DNA of 64,000 bases from JAIOQJ01 sp963718635 (GCA_963718635.1 OY970367.1:2294001-2358000); one strand, 5' to 3'; counted from the stretch's first letter, positions 7,539 through 17,205 are shown. The notes: generated by a model from the sequence alone, not told the origin. Translations and numbers: made by a program.

Positions 7539-8426
7539 TTACCCCAACGCCTTGCGCAGCGCTGCCAGCGCCTTGGGCACGCCCGTTTTCGGATCCTCGG
7601 CGGCTTCGTATTCGAGCGCCACGTAGCCCCGGAAATTAGCCTTTCTCAGGATCTCAATCATACGGCCGAAGTCGGCTTCTTCGCGCTTACCGCCGCTACG
7701 GACAATCTCCGTTTTCATTTGAGACACGACGGCGTACGGCGCGATCTTGACCAAGTCGGCATAGGGGTCGTCCGAATGAAAATTGCCCGAATCAAAGTTG
7801 ATGCCGAACCAGGGGCTCTTGACCGCTTCGATCAACGCCAGCATTTGAGTGGGAGTAGCCGTGATGCCGCCATGGTTTTCCAGCGCGAGATAAATGCCGT
7901 ATTTGCCGGCGTAGGCGCATGTCTCTTCGATGGCGGCGATGCATTGTTTGCGAGCGGCCTCTTCGTCCTGACCTTTTTTGATGCCGCCGGCGAAAATGCG
8001 GATGGTCTTACCTCCCAGAAACGATGTATGCTCACACCATTTCTTTACCATCTCGATTTGCTCTTTGTGCAGATCGGCATCTGTTAGACAGAAATTATTG
8101 CCAACGGCTGTGCCGCTGACATCGAGCCCCAGTCTGGTGCAGCGGCCTTTGATGTCGGCAAGATATTCGGGGGTCGTTTTTTCAAAGTAGTAGGCGGTCA
8201 GTTCCACCGCATCGAGTGGATAAGTCGCCGCAAGATCGATGAAGTCAAACAGGGTCACTGTCTTCTTTTTCAGGTCGAGCATCTGTCGAAAACTGTAAGC
8301 GGCCATGCTCAGTTTGATGCTCGGCTTGCCGACGCGTTGAATCGGCTCGATGGCTGAGAGCGGAGAAGGAATAGCGAGCGCGGCAGCGGTTGAGGTTAGA
8401 AACCAGTCGCGGCGGGAAAGTTGCAT
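7539..8426 (-). CDS. Sugar phosphate isomerase/epimerase, Tat-exported
   Basis: 295 residues. The start MQLSRRDWFLTSTAAALA carries a twin-arginine signal (SRRDWF), so it is exported folded. The remainder is a xylose-isomerase-like TIM barrel: DAVELTAYYF, IRIFAGGIKKG, YLALENHGGI (metal-binding Glu/His), FGINFDSGNF (Asp-x-x-Asn) and YVALEYEAAEDP (final Glu). Planctomycetes encode dozens of such exported isomerases; substrate cannot be told. It is followed by no partner, and a GT2 gene lies 66 bases upstream on the same strand. Confidence 0.88.
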   Translation of the reverse strand: MQLSRRDWFLTSTAAALAIPSPLSAIEPIQRVGKPSIKLSMAAYSFRQMLDLKKKTVTLFDFIDLAATYPLDAVELTAYYFEKTTPEYLADIKGRCTRLGLDVSGTAVGNNFCLTDADLHKEQIEMVKKWCEHTSFLGGKTIRIFAGGIKKGQDEEAARKQCIAAIEETCAYAGKYGIYLALENHGGITATPTQMLALIEAVKSPWFGINFDSGNFHSDDPYADLVKIAPYAVVSQMKTEIVRSGGKREEADFGRMIEILRKANFRGYVALEYEAAEDPKTGVPKALAALRKALG

Positions 8427-8492
8427 GAGGAAGCTCCAGGATGTTTTATCGAGGTCGTCACTTGTTTCAGGAGAAGGTCAAAGGTTCGATCG

Positions 8493-9341
8493 CTAATCCT
8501 TCAACCAATAGCGCACGATGCAATACAACGCGTTGAAGGCATCCTTCAGGCCGATTTTTTTGCCTTCTTCATACGTCCGTCCTGAGTAACTGATCGGGAT
8601 CTCGTAGATGCGCCATGATGGATTTTTCTTGCGGGCGATCTTCGCGGTAATCTCAGGCTCGAAGCCAAAGCGATCTGATTTGAGATGGATATCGGCAAGG
8701 ACTTCGCGCCGGAAAACCTTATAGCAGGTTTCCATGTCCGTCAGGTTCAAGTTTGTAAAGATGTTGGAGAGGGTGGTCAACATTTTATTGGCGATGGAGT
8801 GCCAATAGTAGAGAACCCGGTGATTGTCGCCGATGAAGCGCGAACCAAAAACCACGTCCGCCCGGTTTTCCAGGATCGGTTGAATGAGGCGCGGATACTC
8901 TGCCGGATCGTATTCCAGATCGGCGTCCTGAACGATGACGACATCCCCTTTTGCGTGTTGAAAACCAGTGCGCAATGCAGCGCCTTTGCCCTGATTCTTT
9001 TCGTGATAGACGACGCGGATATTCGCGACAGCTTCCATCTCTTTCAAGATGGTGCGCGTGCCATCCGTGCTGCAATCGTCGATGAGAATCAGCTCTTTCG
9101 GAATGGGCACTTCCTGCACGCGGCGGACGATTTCGCGTATCCACTGCAGTTCGTTGTATACGGGTATGACAACGGAGAGTTTGAAGCCATCGGGAATTCG
9201 GTAGACGCCGATCTGCCGGCAGGCGCCCTCGCCGAGCAGGCCGTGCAAAACTTTCAAGCGCGTCTCGGGATCCTGACCAATTTGCCGAACCAGCGACAAT
9301 AGCTCCGTGGAATCTTTGCCGTTCGTCAATTGCTCGGCCAT
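8493..9341 (-). CDS. Glycosyltransferase family 2 (dolichol-phosphate-mannose-synthase-like)
   Basis: About 282 residues from MAEQLTNGKDSTELLSLV; AGGAG precedes this ATG. After a 60-residue helical lead the GT-A fold begins: KLSVVIPVYNELQWI, ELILIDDCSTDGTR, GKGAALRTGFQHAKGD, VVIVQDADLEYDP (the D-x-D nucleotide-sugar site) and MTDMETCYKVFRRE-like segment, then RFGFEPEITAKIARK. These match polyprenol-phosphate sugar transferases. No C-terminal membrane helices, so a soluble or peripheral enzyme of envelope glycan synthesis. It is divergent from the sugar aminotransferase at 9667. Confidence 0.9.
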   Translation of the reverse strand: MAEQLTNGKDSTELLSLVRQIGQDPETRLKVLHGLLGEGACRQIGVYRIPDGFKLSVVIPVYNELQWIREIVRRVQEVPIPKELILIDDCSTDGTRTILKEMEAVANIRVVYHEKNQGKGAALRTGFQHAKGDVVIVQDADLEYDPAEYPRLIQPILENRADVVFGSRFIGDNHRVLYYWHSIANKMLTTLSNIFTNLNLTDMETCYKVFRREVLADIHLKSDRFGFEPEITAKIARKKNPSWRIYEIPISYSGRTYEEGKKIGLKDAFNALYCIVRYWLKD

Positions 9342-9491
9342 CGGTAGAAGCTCCTGGGTTGCCGACACGCTCACAGCGCGGCAAGCAGCGAAATTATGGG
9401 AAAGCGGGCGAACAGGGGCAAGGGGGCAATCGCGCGAGCCGAAATTCACCGCGCCGACGACTTTATCGTCCGGTTCTGACCGAAAACTGTA

Positions 9492-9521
9492 TTGACAAAG
9501 CCTATCCTGCCGAAATACGAT
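9492..9521 (+). promoter_or_regulatory. Candidate promoter of the sugar aminotransferase
   Basis: TTGACA (9492-9497), 18-base spacer, TACGAT (9516-9521). It lies in the 325-base divergent gap 9342-9666, which otherwise shows no gene. Confidence 0.4.
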
Positions 9522-9666
9522 CTGCGGTCTCCGGGCGGCCAAGCCGTTTTCGTACGATGTGAAGGCATGTGGGTTCTATCCATTGTCCTTCGATGCGTGA
9601 GCTTGGATGTTTACGCAAACTTCGGCAGTCCGCAGCGTGTCGGGTATATAGGAAGGGAATCCTGGG

Positions 9667-10827
9667 ATGAATAGCAATCAGCCGACGACCGTGCCACTTT
9701 GCGATCTAGGGGCGCAATACAGCCAGATCCAGAATGAAGTGGAGGCGGCCGTCCTGCGCGTCTTGAAGAGCGGCCAAGTCATATTAGGACCGGAGGTGGC
9801 GGCCTTCGAACAAGAGGTCGCCGCCTATTGCGGTGCGGAGCATGGCATCGGCTGCGGCTCGGGCACCGATGCGCTTCTCCTCGCCCTCCATGCCATGGAA
9901 ATCAAGCCGGGCGACGAAGTCATTCTTCCTCCGTTCACCTTTTTCGCGACAGTTGGAAGCGTTCTCCGGGCAGGCGCCACCCCGGTCTTCGCCGATATCG
10001 ACCCGCTGACTTTCAACGTCGACGTCGAGCAGGTAGCTGCGCGAATCACGCCGCGCACGCGCGCCATCATGCCCGTCCATCTCTATGGCCAATGCGTCGA
10101 GATGGATGCCATCAACGAGCTGGCTAACAAGAACGATCTCGTCGTGATCGAAGACGCCGCCCAAGCGATCGGCGCGGAGTACCGCGGCAAGAAAACAGGG
10201 ACATTAGGCGGCATGGCGTGCTTTAGTTTCTATCCCAGCAAGAACCTGGGCACCTACGGCGATGCCGGCCTGGTGACGACCAACAATCCCGACTGGGCGG
10301 CGCGTATGAAAGCGCTTCGCGTCCACGGTATGGAGCCGAAATATTACCACAAGTTTCTCGGCTGGAACGCACGCATCGATGCGGTGCAGGCGGCGATTTT
10401 ACGCGTCAAGCTCCCGCACCTGGAAACATGGACAAAAGCTCGACAAACGGCTGCGGATCGTTACGACCAGCTGATCGAAGCGAGCAGTCTGCACCGCTTC
10501 ATGCAACGGCCCACGATGGTTGAACATTGCCGTCACGTCTTCAACCAATATGTAGTGCGCGTGCCCGCCGGCGAACGTGACGCGCTGATGCAGCATATGA
10601 GGCAGCAAGGCGTTTCTTGTGAGATCTACTATCCCGTTCCTTTGCATCTGCAGGAATGCTTGAAGCATCTCGGCCATCGCGAAGGTGATTTTCCAGTGAG
10701 TGAAGAGGCATGCCGATCGGTCATCGCGCTGCCGATGTTCCCCGAAATTACTCAGGCGCAGCAAGAGCGCGTCGTCGATGTCTGTGCCGGCTATCGCGTG
10801 CAGCGTTTACGCACGGCGGCGGCTTAA
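9667..10827 (+). CDS. DegT/DnrJ/EryC1/StrS sugar aminotransferase
   Basis: 386 residues, PLP-dependent, making amino sugars on nucleotide-sugar carriers for surface polysaccharide. Visible: GSGTDALLLALHAMEIKPGD, EVILPPFTFFATVGS, MPVHLYGQCVEMD, VIEDAAQAIGAEY, and CFSFYPSKNLGTYGD, where the Lys is the PLP Schiff-base residue. C-terminal GMEPKYYHKFLGWNARID and YPVPLHLQECLKHLG are typical of the WbpE/DesV-like branch. GGAAGGG before the start serves as ribosome site. The stop overlaps that of the convergent PEP-CTERM gene. Confidence 0.93.
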   Translation: MNSNQPTTVPLCDLGAQYSQIQNEVEAAVLRVLKSGQVILGPEVAAFEQEVAAYCGAEHGIGCGSGTDALLLALHAMEIKPGDEVILPPFTFFATVGSVLRAGATPVFADIDPLTFNVDVEQVAARITPRTRAIMPVHLYGQCVEMDAINELANKNDLVVIEDAAQAIGAEYRGKKTGTLGGMACFSFYPSKNLGTYGDAGLVTTNNPDWAARMKALRVHGMEPKYYHKFLGWNARIDAVQAAILRVKLPHLETWTKARQTAADRYDQLIEASSLHRFMQRPTMVEHCRHVFNQYVVRVPAGERDALMQHMRQQGVSCEIYYPVPLHLQECLKHLGHREGDFPVSEEACRSVIALPMFPEITQAQQERVVDVCAGYRVQRLRTAAA

Positions 10828-11210
10828 AGACTCAACACCGCGAGGTTTTTGCGGCGGCGTCGCCAAAGCGCCGCCGTAAGAACTCCGCCAATTATCCCTG
10901 CGCTGCCCATGACAAACGAAGAAGGCTCCGGCACGTAAGAGCCGGGCGGGTTTTGTGTTGTGCCCGGGTCGCCTGTCGTCCCAGCGGTTCCGCCGCCGCT
11001 GTTTCCTCCGCCTGGGTCAGTTGAGCCACCAGTTCCGCCGGCGCCAGTTGTGCCGCCTGATCCCGATCCTGATCCAGTGGAGCTGCCTCCGCCATCGCTG
11101 CCGCTTCCCGGCCAGTTGTGCCAATAAAACGCCTCAGCTGAGGGCTCAAGTCCCGCGGCTATTCCTGTCATTACTAACAAAACAAGCAGCCGAATCAACG
11201 AACGCGGCAT
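10824..11210 (-). CDS. PEP-CTERM sorted, Gly/Ser-rich surface protein
   Basis: 128 residues from MPRSLIRLLVLLVMTGIAAG (signal peptide). The middle is a low-complexity Gly/Ser/Thr stretch. The C-terminus is a textbook PEP-CTERM tail: VPEPSSF, a hydrophobic helix (GSAGIIGGVLTAALW) and a basic end (RRRRKN), the signal cut by exosortase in bacteria that make extracellular polysaccharide. Its stop (TAA at 10826-10824) overlaps the stop of the plus-strand aminotransferase inside a shared TTAA. No exosortase is seen in this window. Confidence 0.85.
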   Translation of the reverse strand: MPRSLIRLLVLLVMTGIAAGLEPSAEAFYWHNWPGSGSDGGGSSTGSGSGSGGTTGAGGTGGSTDPGGGNSGGGTAGTTGDPGTTQNPPGSYVPEPSSFVMGSAGIIGGVLTAALWRRRRKNLAVLSL

Positions 11211-11565
11211 GACGTATCGCCTCCGATCATACCCTTTTACAACCACTGGCAGCATTGCCCTAACGCAACCGAATAACTGTTGCGGCCCCTTCGACTGCGC
11301 TGTTGGGAACGACGCAGAAAACAACATACAGGGTGTGGGCGGGACCATGACCTCGGCAGGTCGTAGTGTCAAGGGATTCCGCCGGAGATTGTTGGCGAAG
11401 TGGGTAAACTTTGCTGATGGTGGCGATTGCAACGCCGGTCCGAATGAACGGATTGTGCAGGAAACAACAAGACGGCGGACCCGAGCTTCCCATTCTGCCG
11501 AACATACTGAAACGAGGAAATGCACCGGGTCGACGGATTGTGCGTAAGGAAGGCAGGGTAGGGCG
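11211..11565. other. Divergent intergenic region, nothing recognised
   Basis: 355 bases between the divergent PEP-CTERM and BBP7 genes. No repeat, RNA or convincing promoter pair was found on either strand. Confidence 0.4.
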
Positions 11566-13311
11566 ATGAAAGATATGCGAGCCGCCTTGGTCGCGGGATC
11601 TCTCATGCTACTTCCTTCACTCGGATGGGCCGAGGAGGGAATTGCTTGGCGTTCGTCGCAGCCACCCTGGCGCGCGACGCCCACGGTTACGTCCGCCATA
11701 ACGACCGTCGACTATCATGCCGACTGGCTTGGCGTTATAAACCCCGCGTGGGAAGAACCCTTTGAAAGCCTGACCATTGACCCGGTCCTGTTACCCCTTG
11801 GCGAGTATTTGACATCGCCTTTGGAAGAAGAGGATTTGCCCTTAGAGCCGGTTGAAGAGCCGAAGGCGAGTTTGGGGCCAGTCCGTCCAATGACGCTCAG
11901 ACCGATAGAACCGGAATTCCAACTGAAACTGCCGGAAAGCGCTGAGGCGGAGCCGGAGAAAGAAGAGCCGATGCGTCTGCCGCCGCCATCGGAGCGCTTG
12001 CATGTGATGCCGCGCGAAGTCGAGACGGCGCCCAAGGAACTCATCCTGCCGCCGGAACTGATCCCGGCGCCGCCTGCTCAGATATTGCCGCCATCGCCGA
12101 TGCCGGAAAGAAAGGCATCATTGGGATGCCCCTCGCCAAACCGGTTGATCGGGCGCACGTCAAACAATACGGCAGTGCAGGTAGTCTCTGAGACTACTGC
12201 GCACTTCGGCGCCCCCGGCCTATGGCATCTTTGATGCGATCGACAGAGGTTCGCCTCGCTTCGCTATTGCCGGCGAGTATCTGATGTGGTGCGCGAACAG
12301 CGATCGCGTCCCCGTTCTTGCCTCCACCGGCACGCCGGCGAGCGGCGGCGTTCTCGGTCAACCTGGCGCCACCACTTTGTATGGACCCGGTTCAACCGAC
12401 ATGAATTCGCGCGCGGTGGGCGCATTCGCGCATCGCTCTGGTTCGATGACCCGGGCATCTATGGCATCGATGGCAGCTTCCTGTTTCTCGGCAATCGGGA
12501 TGGCAACACCCTGTTCAACAGCAACACGACGCCGGTGTTATCCCGCCCGGTCTTTGTACTAAATAACGGCATGGAGAACGCCGAGACAGTGGCCTTCCCG
12601 AATTTCAGCACCGGCACCCTGCGCATCGATCCGCGGAGTCAGTTTTCGGGCGCGGACATCAATGTATTCAGGCGTTTTTGCTGCGGTTGCGACCGGACCT
12701 TTGCCCTCTTTGCCGGCTACCGTTATTTGAACCTGACCGAAAGCATCACCATCACCGAATCGATTACAGCCGGCGCCGGCGCCCCCGATCCAATCGGCAC
12801 GCATACGGTTGTCACCGATTCCTTCGCCACCCGCAATTCATTCAACGGCGGTCAGCTGGGGGCATACTTCGAACAGCGTTACAATAGCTGGTTTGTCAAT
12901 CTACGCGCGAGCACGGCCCTCGGCGTGAATCAACAAACGATCACGGTCGATGGCAGCCAAGTTCGCATTCGACCGGGCCAAGCGCCCGAGTTCTTTCGCG
13001 GCGGACTGCTAGCGGCGAATTCGAACATCGGGCGCTGATACCCGGCAGCAGTTCAGCGTTGCGCCTGATGTCGCGCTGAACCTTGGCTACCAGGTCACGC
13101 CTTCCTTACGCGTCTACGCCGGCTATAGTTTTCTCTATTGGACTAATGTTGTCCGCCCGGGACAGCAGATCGATCGCAACGTCGATCTGACACAAATACC
13201 GAACACGCCTGCCGGAGTGGCGCCTACTGGTCTAAGGCGTCCGGAAGTGCTGTTCCAAGACTCTAATTTCTGGCGCAGGGCGTCAACTTCGGGCTGCAAT
13301 GGATGTATTGA
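11566..13311 (+). pseudogene. BBP7-family outer-membrane beta-barrel protein, several frameshifts
   Basis: Starts MKDMRAALVAGSLMLLPSLG (signal peptide), then a Pro/Glu-rich region. From about 12200 the planctomycete BBP7 domain follows in shifted frames: FAIAGEYLMWCANSDRVPVL, TGTPASGGVLGQPGAT, GIYGIDGSFLFLGNRDG, FRRFCCGCDRTFALFAGYRY, NSFNGGQLGAYFEQRYNSWF, LGYQVTPSLRVYAGYSFLYW and a C-terminal QGVNFGLQWMY. Frame changes are needed near 12118, 12190, 12415, 13035 and 13272. Coding character resumes after each, so the gene was recently functional or the sequence has indel errors; with five breaks true decay is also possible. BBP7 proteins are predicted outer-membrane barrels. Confidence 0.8.
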
Positions 13312-13397
13312 TTGTCTTGTTAAAAGCAGTAATCGGAAGCGTCAGTGAAACAATAGTTCCTTCCATCATTGACGCGTCCGGCTATCAGGTATTCTCA

Positions 13398-14585
13398 ATG
13401 TCCATTCGCTCACTTGTTCTGATCATTCTGTGTGCCAGTCTTCTCGCAGTCGGTTCGGCAATGGGAAAGGCCATGCCTGGACCCTACCCCGGCTATCTCA
13501 TCCATGTTGAAAAGCAGGACGGCACGAACTTCGATGCCCGTCTTAAAGACGAAGTGCGAATCGAAACGGAATACGGCACCGAAACTTTTCCGCTCACACA
13601 TCTTATCCGCCGCATAACGTTCAAGCCGGATCAACCTTCGCGTCGACCGATGCATGGCCGATCGGCCGCCATCATCGAACTCAAAGATAAGACGATTCTT
13701 CGCGGTCGCATCCCGGGTGAGGAATGGACCTTCGCTGTCAATGATAAGGACCAAAAAATTCCCTTCGCCGAGCTGCGCGAACTTAGATCGATCGATCCGC
13801 CCAAGACCGGTTGGTTGGCCATCGCGATCGGTCTACTCACACTGACGGCGATGGAGATTGTCCTCGGCATCGATAACGTCATCTTCCTAGCCATTCTCGC
13901 CGGCAAACTGCCGCCGGAACAACAGCCACGTGCGCGCCGGCTAGGGCTGATGGCGGCCCTCGGCACGCGGTTGCTGCTGCTTGCGACGCTGACATTTTTG
14001 CTCGGTCTAACCCGGCCGTTGTTCACCTTGCCCGAGATGCCTCTGCTGCACGATATGGAGGCGCGTGAAGTCTCCTTGCGCGACCTGATACTGCTGGCGG
14101 GCGGCCTGTTTCTGATCGGCAAGAGCGTCATGGAGATGCACGAGAAACTGGAGAACGCTCGACAGCATGGGGAACCAAGGCCGAATGTTAAAGTCAGCTT
14201 CATCAAAGTGTTGATTCAGATTGCGGTGATCGACATCGTCTTCTCGCTCGACTCGGTGATCACCGCAGTCGGTATGGTGGAAGAGTTGTGGGTGATGGTT
14301 GCTGCCATGGTGTTGGCCATGCTGGTGATGCTCGTTTTTGCCGGTGCGATTGGCGCATACGTGGCGAGGCATCCCACATTGAAGGTGCTGGCGCTCAGTT
14401 TTCTCATCCTCATCGGCGTCATGTTGGTGGCGGAGTCGCTGGGCCAACATATGAACAAAGGCTACATCTATTTTGCGATGGCCTTTGCTCTGGCTGTCGA
14501 AGCGTTCAACCTGCGAATTCATCCGAAGGTGAGTCAAAGTGAAACGGCGCAGCTTCCAGTCGCCGAAGATAGAAAAACCATTTAG
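13398..14585 (+). CDS. TerC-family membrane protein with exported N-terminal domain
   Basis: About 395 residues from MSIRSLVLIILCASLLAVGS. A signal-like segment is followed by a 120-residue soluble domain (GYLIHVEKQDGTNFDARLKD, IELKDKTILRGRIPGEEW) that looks like a small beta-barrel repeat. Residues about 150-385 are the TerC/YkoY domain with at least seven helices and its acidic motifs LTAMEIVLGIDNVIFLAILA and AVIDIVFSLDSVITAVGM. TerC proteins move or sense metals (Mn in E. coli Alx, MeeF/MeeY). The start is chosen downstream of the BBP7 stop at 13311; no strong ribosome site is visible. Confidence 0.85.
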   Translation: MSIRSLVLIILCASLLAVGSAMGKAMPGPYPGYLIHVEKQDGTNFDARLKDEVRIETEYGTETFPLTHLIRRITFKPDQPSRRPMHGRSAAIIELKDKTILRGRIPGEEWTFAVNDKDQKIPFAELRELRSIDPPKTGWLAIAIGLLTLTAMEIVLGIDNVIFLAILAGKLPPEQQPRARRLGLMAALGTRLLLLATLTFLLGLTRPLFTLPEMPLLHDMEAREVSLRDLILLAGGLFLIGKSVMEMHEKLENARQHGEPRPNVKVSFIKVLIQIAVIDIVFSLDSVITAVGMVEELWVMVAAMVLAMLVMLVFAGAIGAYVARHPTLKVLALSFLILIGVMLVAESLGQHMNKGYIYFAMAFALAVEAFNLRIHPKVSQSETAQLPVAEDRKTI

Positions 14586-14717
14586 CCACGGATGGAACAC
14601 GGCAAAACACGGATAAAACAGAGGCCTTTGATGGCAAATTGCAAATAGCCAAACAAAAGAACTCGTTGAAGTTCTTCATCCGTGTTTCATCTGTGTTTCA
14701 TCTGTGGCTAAACGGAT
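14582..14717. repeat. Inverted TTTAGCCACGGAT repeat
   Basis: Begins TTTAGCCACGGATGGAACAC and closes with the inverse (GTTTCATCTGTGGCTAAA). Same family as 978-1096. Its left end overlaps the last codon of the TerC gene. Confidence 0.8.
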
Positions 14718-14925
14718 TTGAAGTATTCGTGCCGCTGCTGGTTGTCAGAGCCAGCCGTTCGCCCAATTCAAGAAATAGCCCATCTTCACCAGCTTCACTG
14801 ACCGTTACACCTCACGGCCGCCGAGTTCACGCCCAGCGAGTTGAGCCGAACGCATTGCAGCGGTTGTGCGGATTGTGTCGAAATGAATGAGGGATAAGGA
14901 CGCTGGCAGGCGCGGAGAATGGCAC

Positions 14926-15708
14926 ATGACCGGGCAAGTCCGCCGAGCATCGACCGCACTAGGATTGCTCGCGCTCTTGCTGCCGGGCTGCATGGGCTGG
15001 GTGAATCCGATCGCCAAGCCTGCCCCGCAGTTTCAACAATACTGCGAACAAATTCCTGCGCCCTGTCGCCAGGCCGTCTATGTCGTCTTTGTGAACGGCG
15101 CGGATCCCCTCGGCTGCGGGAATCTCTCAGGAGTTCGCCAGTATCTCAATGGCCTTGGCTTTGTGAAATCCTACTACGCGCAGCTCTATCACGAAGATTG
15201 CTTACTCCAAGAATTGCGACGGGCGCATGAAGAACATGCCGATGCGAAATTCGCCATCATTGGATTCGAATACGGCGCCAACGCCGCCCGCCAACTCGCT
15301 TACAAAGCAGTTGAAGCAGGTATCGCGATTGATCTCGTTGTGCTGCTGCAACCAAAAGGGCTGGCGCCGCAAGTGAACGTGGCCCGACCCTCCTTGCCAC
15401 GACTCATTACTATTCAGTCGGGCAAAGAGTCCCTCGACGACCCCAGTTTGCAGCAAGGCGAAATCGTGGCGGTCAGTAGCTCGACGCGTTACGGCGTGCC
15501 CACGAATGCCCACACGCTGGAAATGCTCACTACTGAACTAACCCATTTGGCTCTGCGCGTGCCGGTCATCGGACCCGTCGGCGAAGCCTTCCCTACCATT
15601 CTCGACGACGCCCCGCCAACCCCGCGCCCCCTCACTGCATTCAAGCCCGCTCCGCCAGATGAATGGGACTTCTTGAAGCCCGTGAGTTTGAAGAAGAGTG
15701 AGAAATAA
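14926..15708 (+). CDS. Lipoprotein, alpha/beta-hydrolase-like, unknown function
   Basis: About 260 residues from MTGQVRRASTALGLLALLLP; the lipobox LLPG-C places acylated Cys near residue 22. GGAG precedes the start by nine bases. The mature part contains VYVVFVNGADPLGCGNLSGV, GFVKSYYAQLYHEDC and FAIIGFEYGANAARQLAYKA, where GFEYG sits where a lipase-type nucleophile elbow (G-x-S-x-G) would be, with Tyr replacing Ser. So it keeps the fold but probably not hydrolase chemistry. Known only as a hypothetical in planctomycetes. Confidence 0.7.
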   Translation: MTGQVRRASTALGLLALLLPGCMGWVNPIAKPAPQFQQYCEQIPAPCRQAVYVVFVNGADPLGCGNLSGVRQYLNGLGFVKSYYAQLYHEDCLLQELRRAHEEHADAKFAIIGFEYGANAARQLAYKAVEAGIAIDLVVLLQPKGLAPQVNVARPSLPRLITIQSGKESLDDPSLQQGEIVAVSSSTRYGVPTNAHTLEMLTTELTHLALRVPVIGPVGEAFPTILDDAPPTPRPLTAFKPAPPDEWDFLKPVSLKKSEK

Positions 15709-15799
15709 CACTACAAGGAACTGCACTGCGAAAGAATTGCCTCCGCATAGCGATCCTCACACTAACTCCGACGCATCAACGAAGCTTAGCCCCATAGCG

Positions 15800-16414
15800 T
15801 TAGCGGCCGGCGGGAATGTAGACTCGCTCCAAGGGCGTGATGAGTTCAGTTTTCCAATCGCGGGCGCGCGCCCGCTGTTCGGCGACGAAATCACTCATGT
15901 CGATGATCTCGACAATCTCGCGCTTCCCGTAAGCTTCAAGTGCTGAGCCTCGTAGCCCAAGCTGGATTGCTCGCCGCTCACATTTACCGCCGTCGGGCAA
16001 ATGGTCGGGATCCCATTGCAAGCGCACGTCCGATTGGGCCACGGCCGAGGCCCATGCATCATGCGTGTCAAAAAGACTGCCATCGAAAGCAGAAGGCACA
16101 GCCTTAGCCAGCAACAGGTCAAAGAAATTCCGCTTCAGTCGAATGGCCAGAATGACTTCTTGTCCCTCAGCCTGTCCCCATTGACTACGGTACATCATCC
16201 AGAGGAAATTTGGCTTGATCCAACTCATGCGCGAATACTTGAAGTCGCCCCCGAAGTACCCGTTCTCGACCGCAAATTTGCCAATGCTCGGACGGTACGC
16301 CTGATACACGATGATCGTATCGTCGTCGAACTGAGCTAGAATGTGCCTTCCCTCTTGCGGCCAACGCGCCATCTGCTCGGTATAAAGGACAGTCGGAAGG
16401 GGTGTTATTTTCAT
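15800..16414 (-). CDS. DUF4291 protein
   Basis: 204 residues from MKITPLPTVLYTEQMARWPQ; GAGGTG upstream supports this start over an ATG six codons earlier. Diagnostic DUF4291 segments: ILAQFDDDTIIVYQAYRPSI, MSWIKPNFLWMMYRSQWGQ, VILAIRLKRNFFDLLLA, VRLQWDPDHLPDGG and RRAIQLGLRG. Biochemical function of the family is unknown as far as I know. It is the last gene of a three-gene minus-strand operon after a P-loop kinase and a Thg1-like polymerase, 20 bases behind the latter's stop, which argues for a role in nucleic-acid repair or modification. Confidence 0.9.
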   Translation of the reverse strand: MKITPLPTVLYTEQMARWPQEGRHILAQFDDDTIIVYQAYRPSIGKFAVENGYFGGDFKYSRMSWIKPNFLWMMYRSQWGQAEGQEVILAIRLKRNFFDLLLAKAVPSAFDGSLFDTHDAWASAVAQSDVRLQWDPDHLPDGGKCERRAIQLGLRGSALEAYGKREIVEIIDMSDFVAEQRARARDWKTELITPLERVYIPAGR

Positions 16415-16434
16415 AAAGTTGCACCTCATCACTT

Positions 16435-17205
16435 TCAGCCGTCGTTATCACCAATGACCTTTTCAAGGAATTTCGAGTATTCTTCCTTCATCGGCAACTC
16501 GAGGTCTTGTCTCACTCGCCTGCGCTTGGCCAAGACCTTTTCACCAGTGAGCGGGTTCTCCGCGGTGCGTTCGTACTCTTCCCAATAGAGGCCGGATCCA
16601 CGCTTCTGCCACAGCGGAAGGTCGTTGAAATTGATGCCGTTCTGAAAGAGAAACTCATTCTTCTGAGCAACAGACAGACCTTTCATCGCCGCTGTCGCTT
16701 CGCCTACCGACTTTCCCTGTTTCCGAAGCATCCAGTAGCCGTGAGCGTTCAGCGCGTTGCGGTGCACGTCCTCATTGCGCCAGCGGAAATAATCGACAAC
16801 GTGCCCGATCGTGGGGAGTTGCGAAATACGGCAGTCGAACACGGCCAACGCGCCCAGCAGCAGCGAGAATTTCGCGCTCGCTTCACCGGACAGCACCGAA
16901 TGCAGCTTTCGCAGTTTTCGCTGAAAACTATTGTCTTCGAGCGGGAACAATAGTGAAATTTCATCGCTCTGGGTAAACCCATAGACGACGTTGAAGCCGC
17001 TGGCTGTCATGAGGTGTTCGGCGGTTGCAAGCATCATATCGCGGAATCGCGGATCGAAAGGCGCCTCAAATGGGTGGACCTCTTTGGTAAGCCGGGTAAA
17101 GCCTCGTCCGTCAAGTCGGGCGACCATATAGATACCGGGCAAGACACAGAGGTCGTGGGCGGTCTCGAAGATCCGCATCCTGGCATCGAGTTCATCAAAT
17201 TTCAT
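16435..17205 (-). CDS. Thg1-like protein (tRNA-His guanylyltransferase family, 3'-5' polymerase)
   Basis: 256 residues from MKFDELDARMRIFETAHDLC. Thg1 family enzymes add nucleotides to RNA 5' ends; bacterial and archaeal members repair 5'-truncated tRNAs. The palm-domain metal ligands are present: Asp in MVARLDGRGFTRLT (about residue 32) and SDE in VYGFTQSDEISLLFPL (residues 81-83). Also LLGALAVFDCRISQLP, DYFRWRNEDVHRNALNAHGY and a basic tail. Its first 11 bases overlap the end of the kinase gene, so the two are translated together. Length matches the Thg1 family (about 240-270). Confidence 0.92.
   Translation of the reverse strand: MKFDELDARMRIFETAHDLCVLPGIYMVARLDGRGFTRLTKEVHPFEAPFDPRFRDMMLATAEHLMTASGFNVVYGFTQSDEISLLFPLEDNSFQRKLRKLHSVLSGEASAKFSLLLGALAVFDCRISQLPTIGHVVDYFRWRNEDVHRNALNAHGYWMLRKQGKSVGEATAAMKGLSVAQKNEFLFQNGINFNDLPLWQKRGSGLYWEEYERTAENPLTGEKVLAKRRRVRQDLELPMKEEYSKFLEKVIGDNDG

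Noticed and set aside
9492..9674. 60-codon plus-strand frame before the sugar aminotransferase.
   Set aside because: No ribosome site, no family resemblance, and it covers the likely promoter.
10892..11149. Alternative minus-strand frame over the Gly/Ser-rich part of the PEP-CTERM gene.
   Set aside because: Shadow of low-complexity coding sequence.
13299..13397. Upstream ATG for the TerC gene at 13299.
   Set aside because: It overlaps the end of the BBP7 gene and would place 33 non-signal residues before a clear signal segment.
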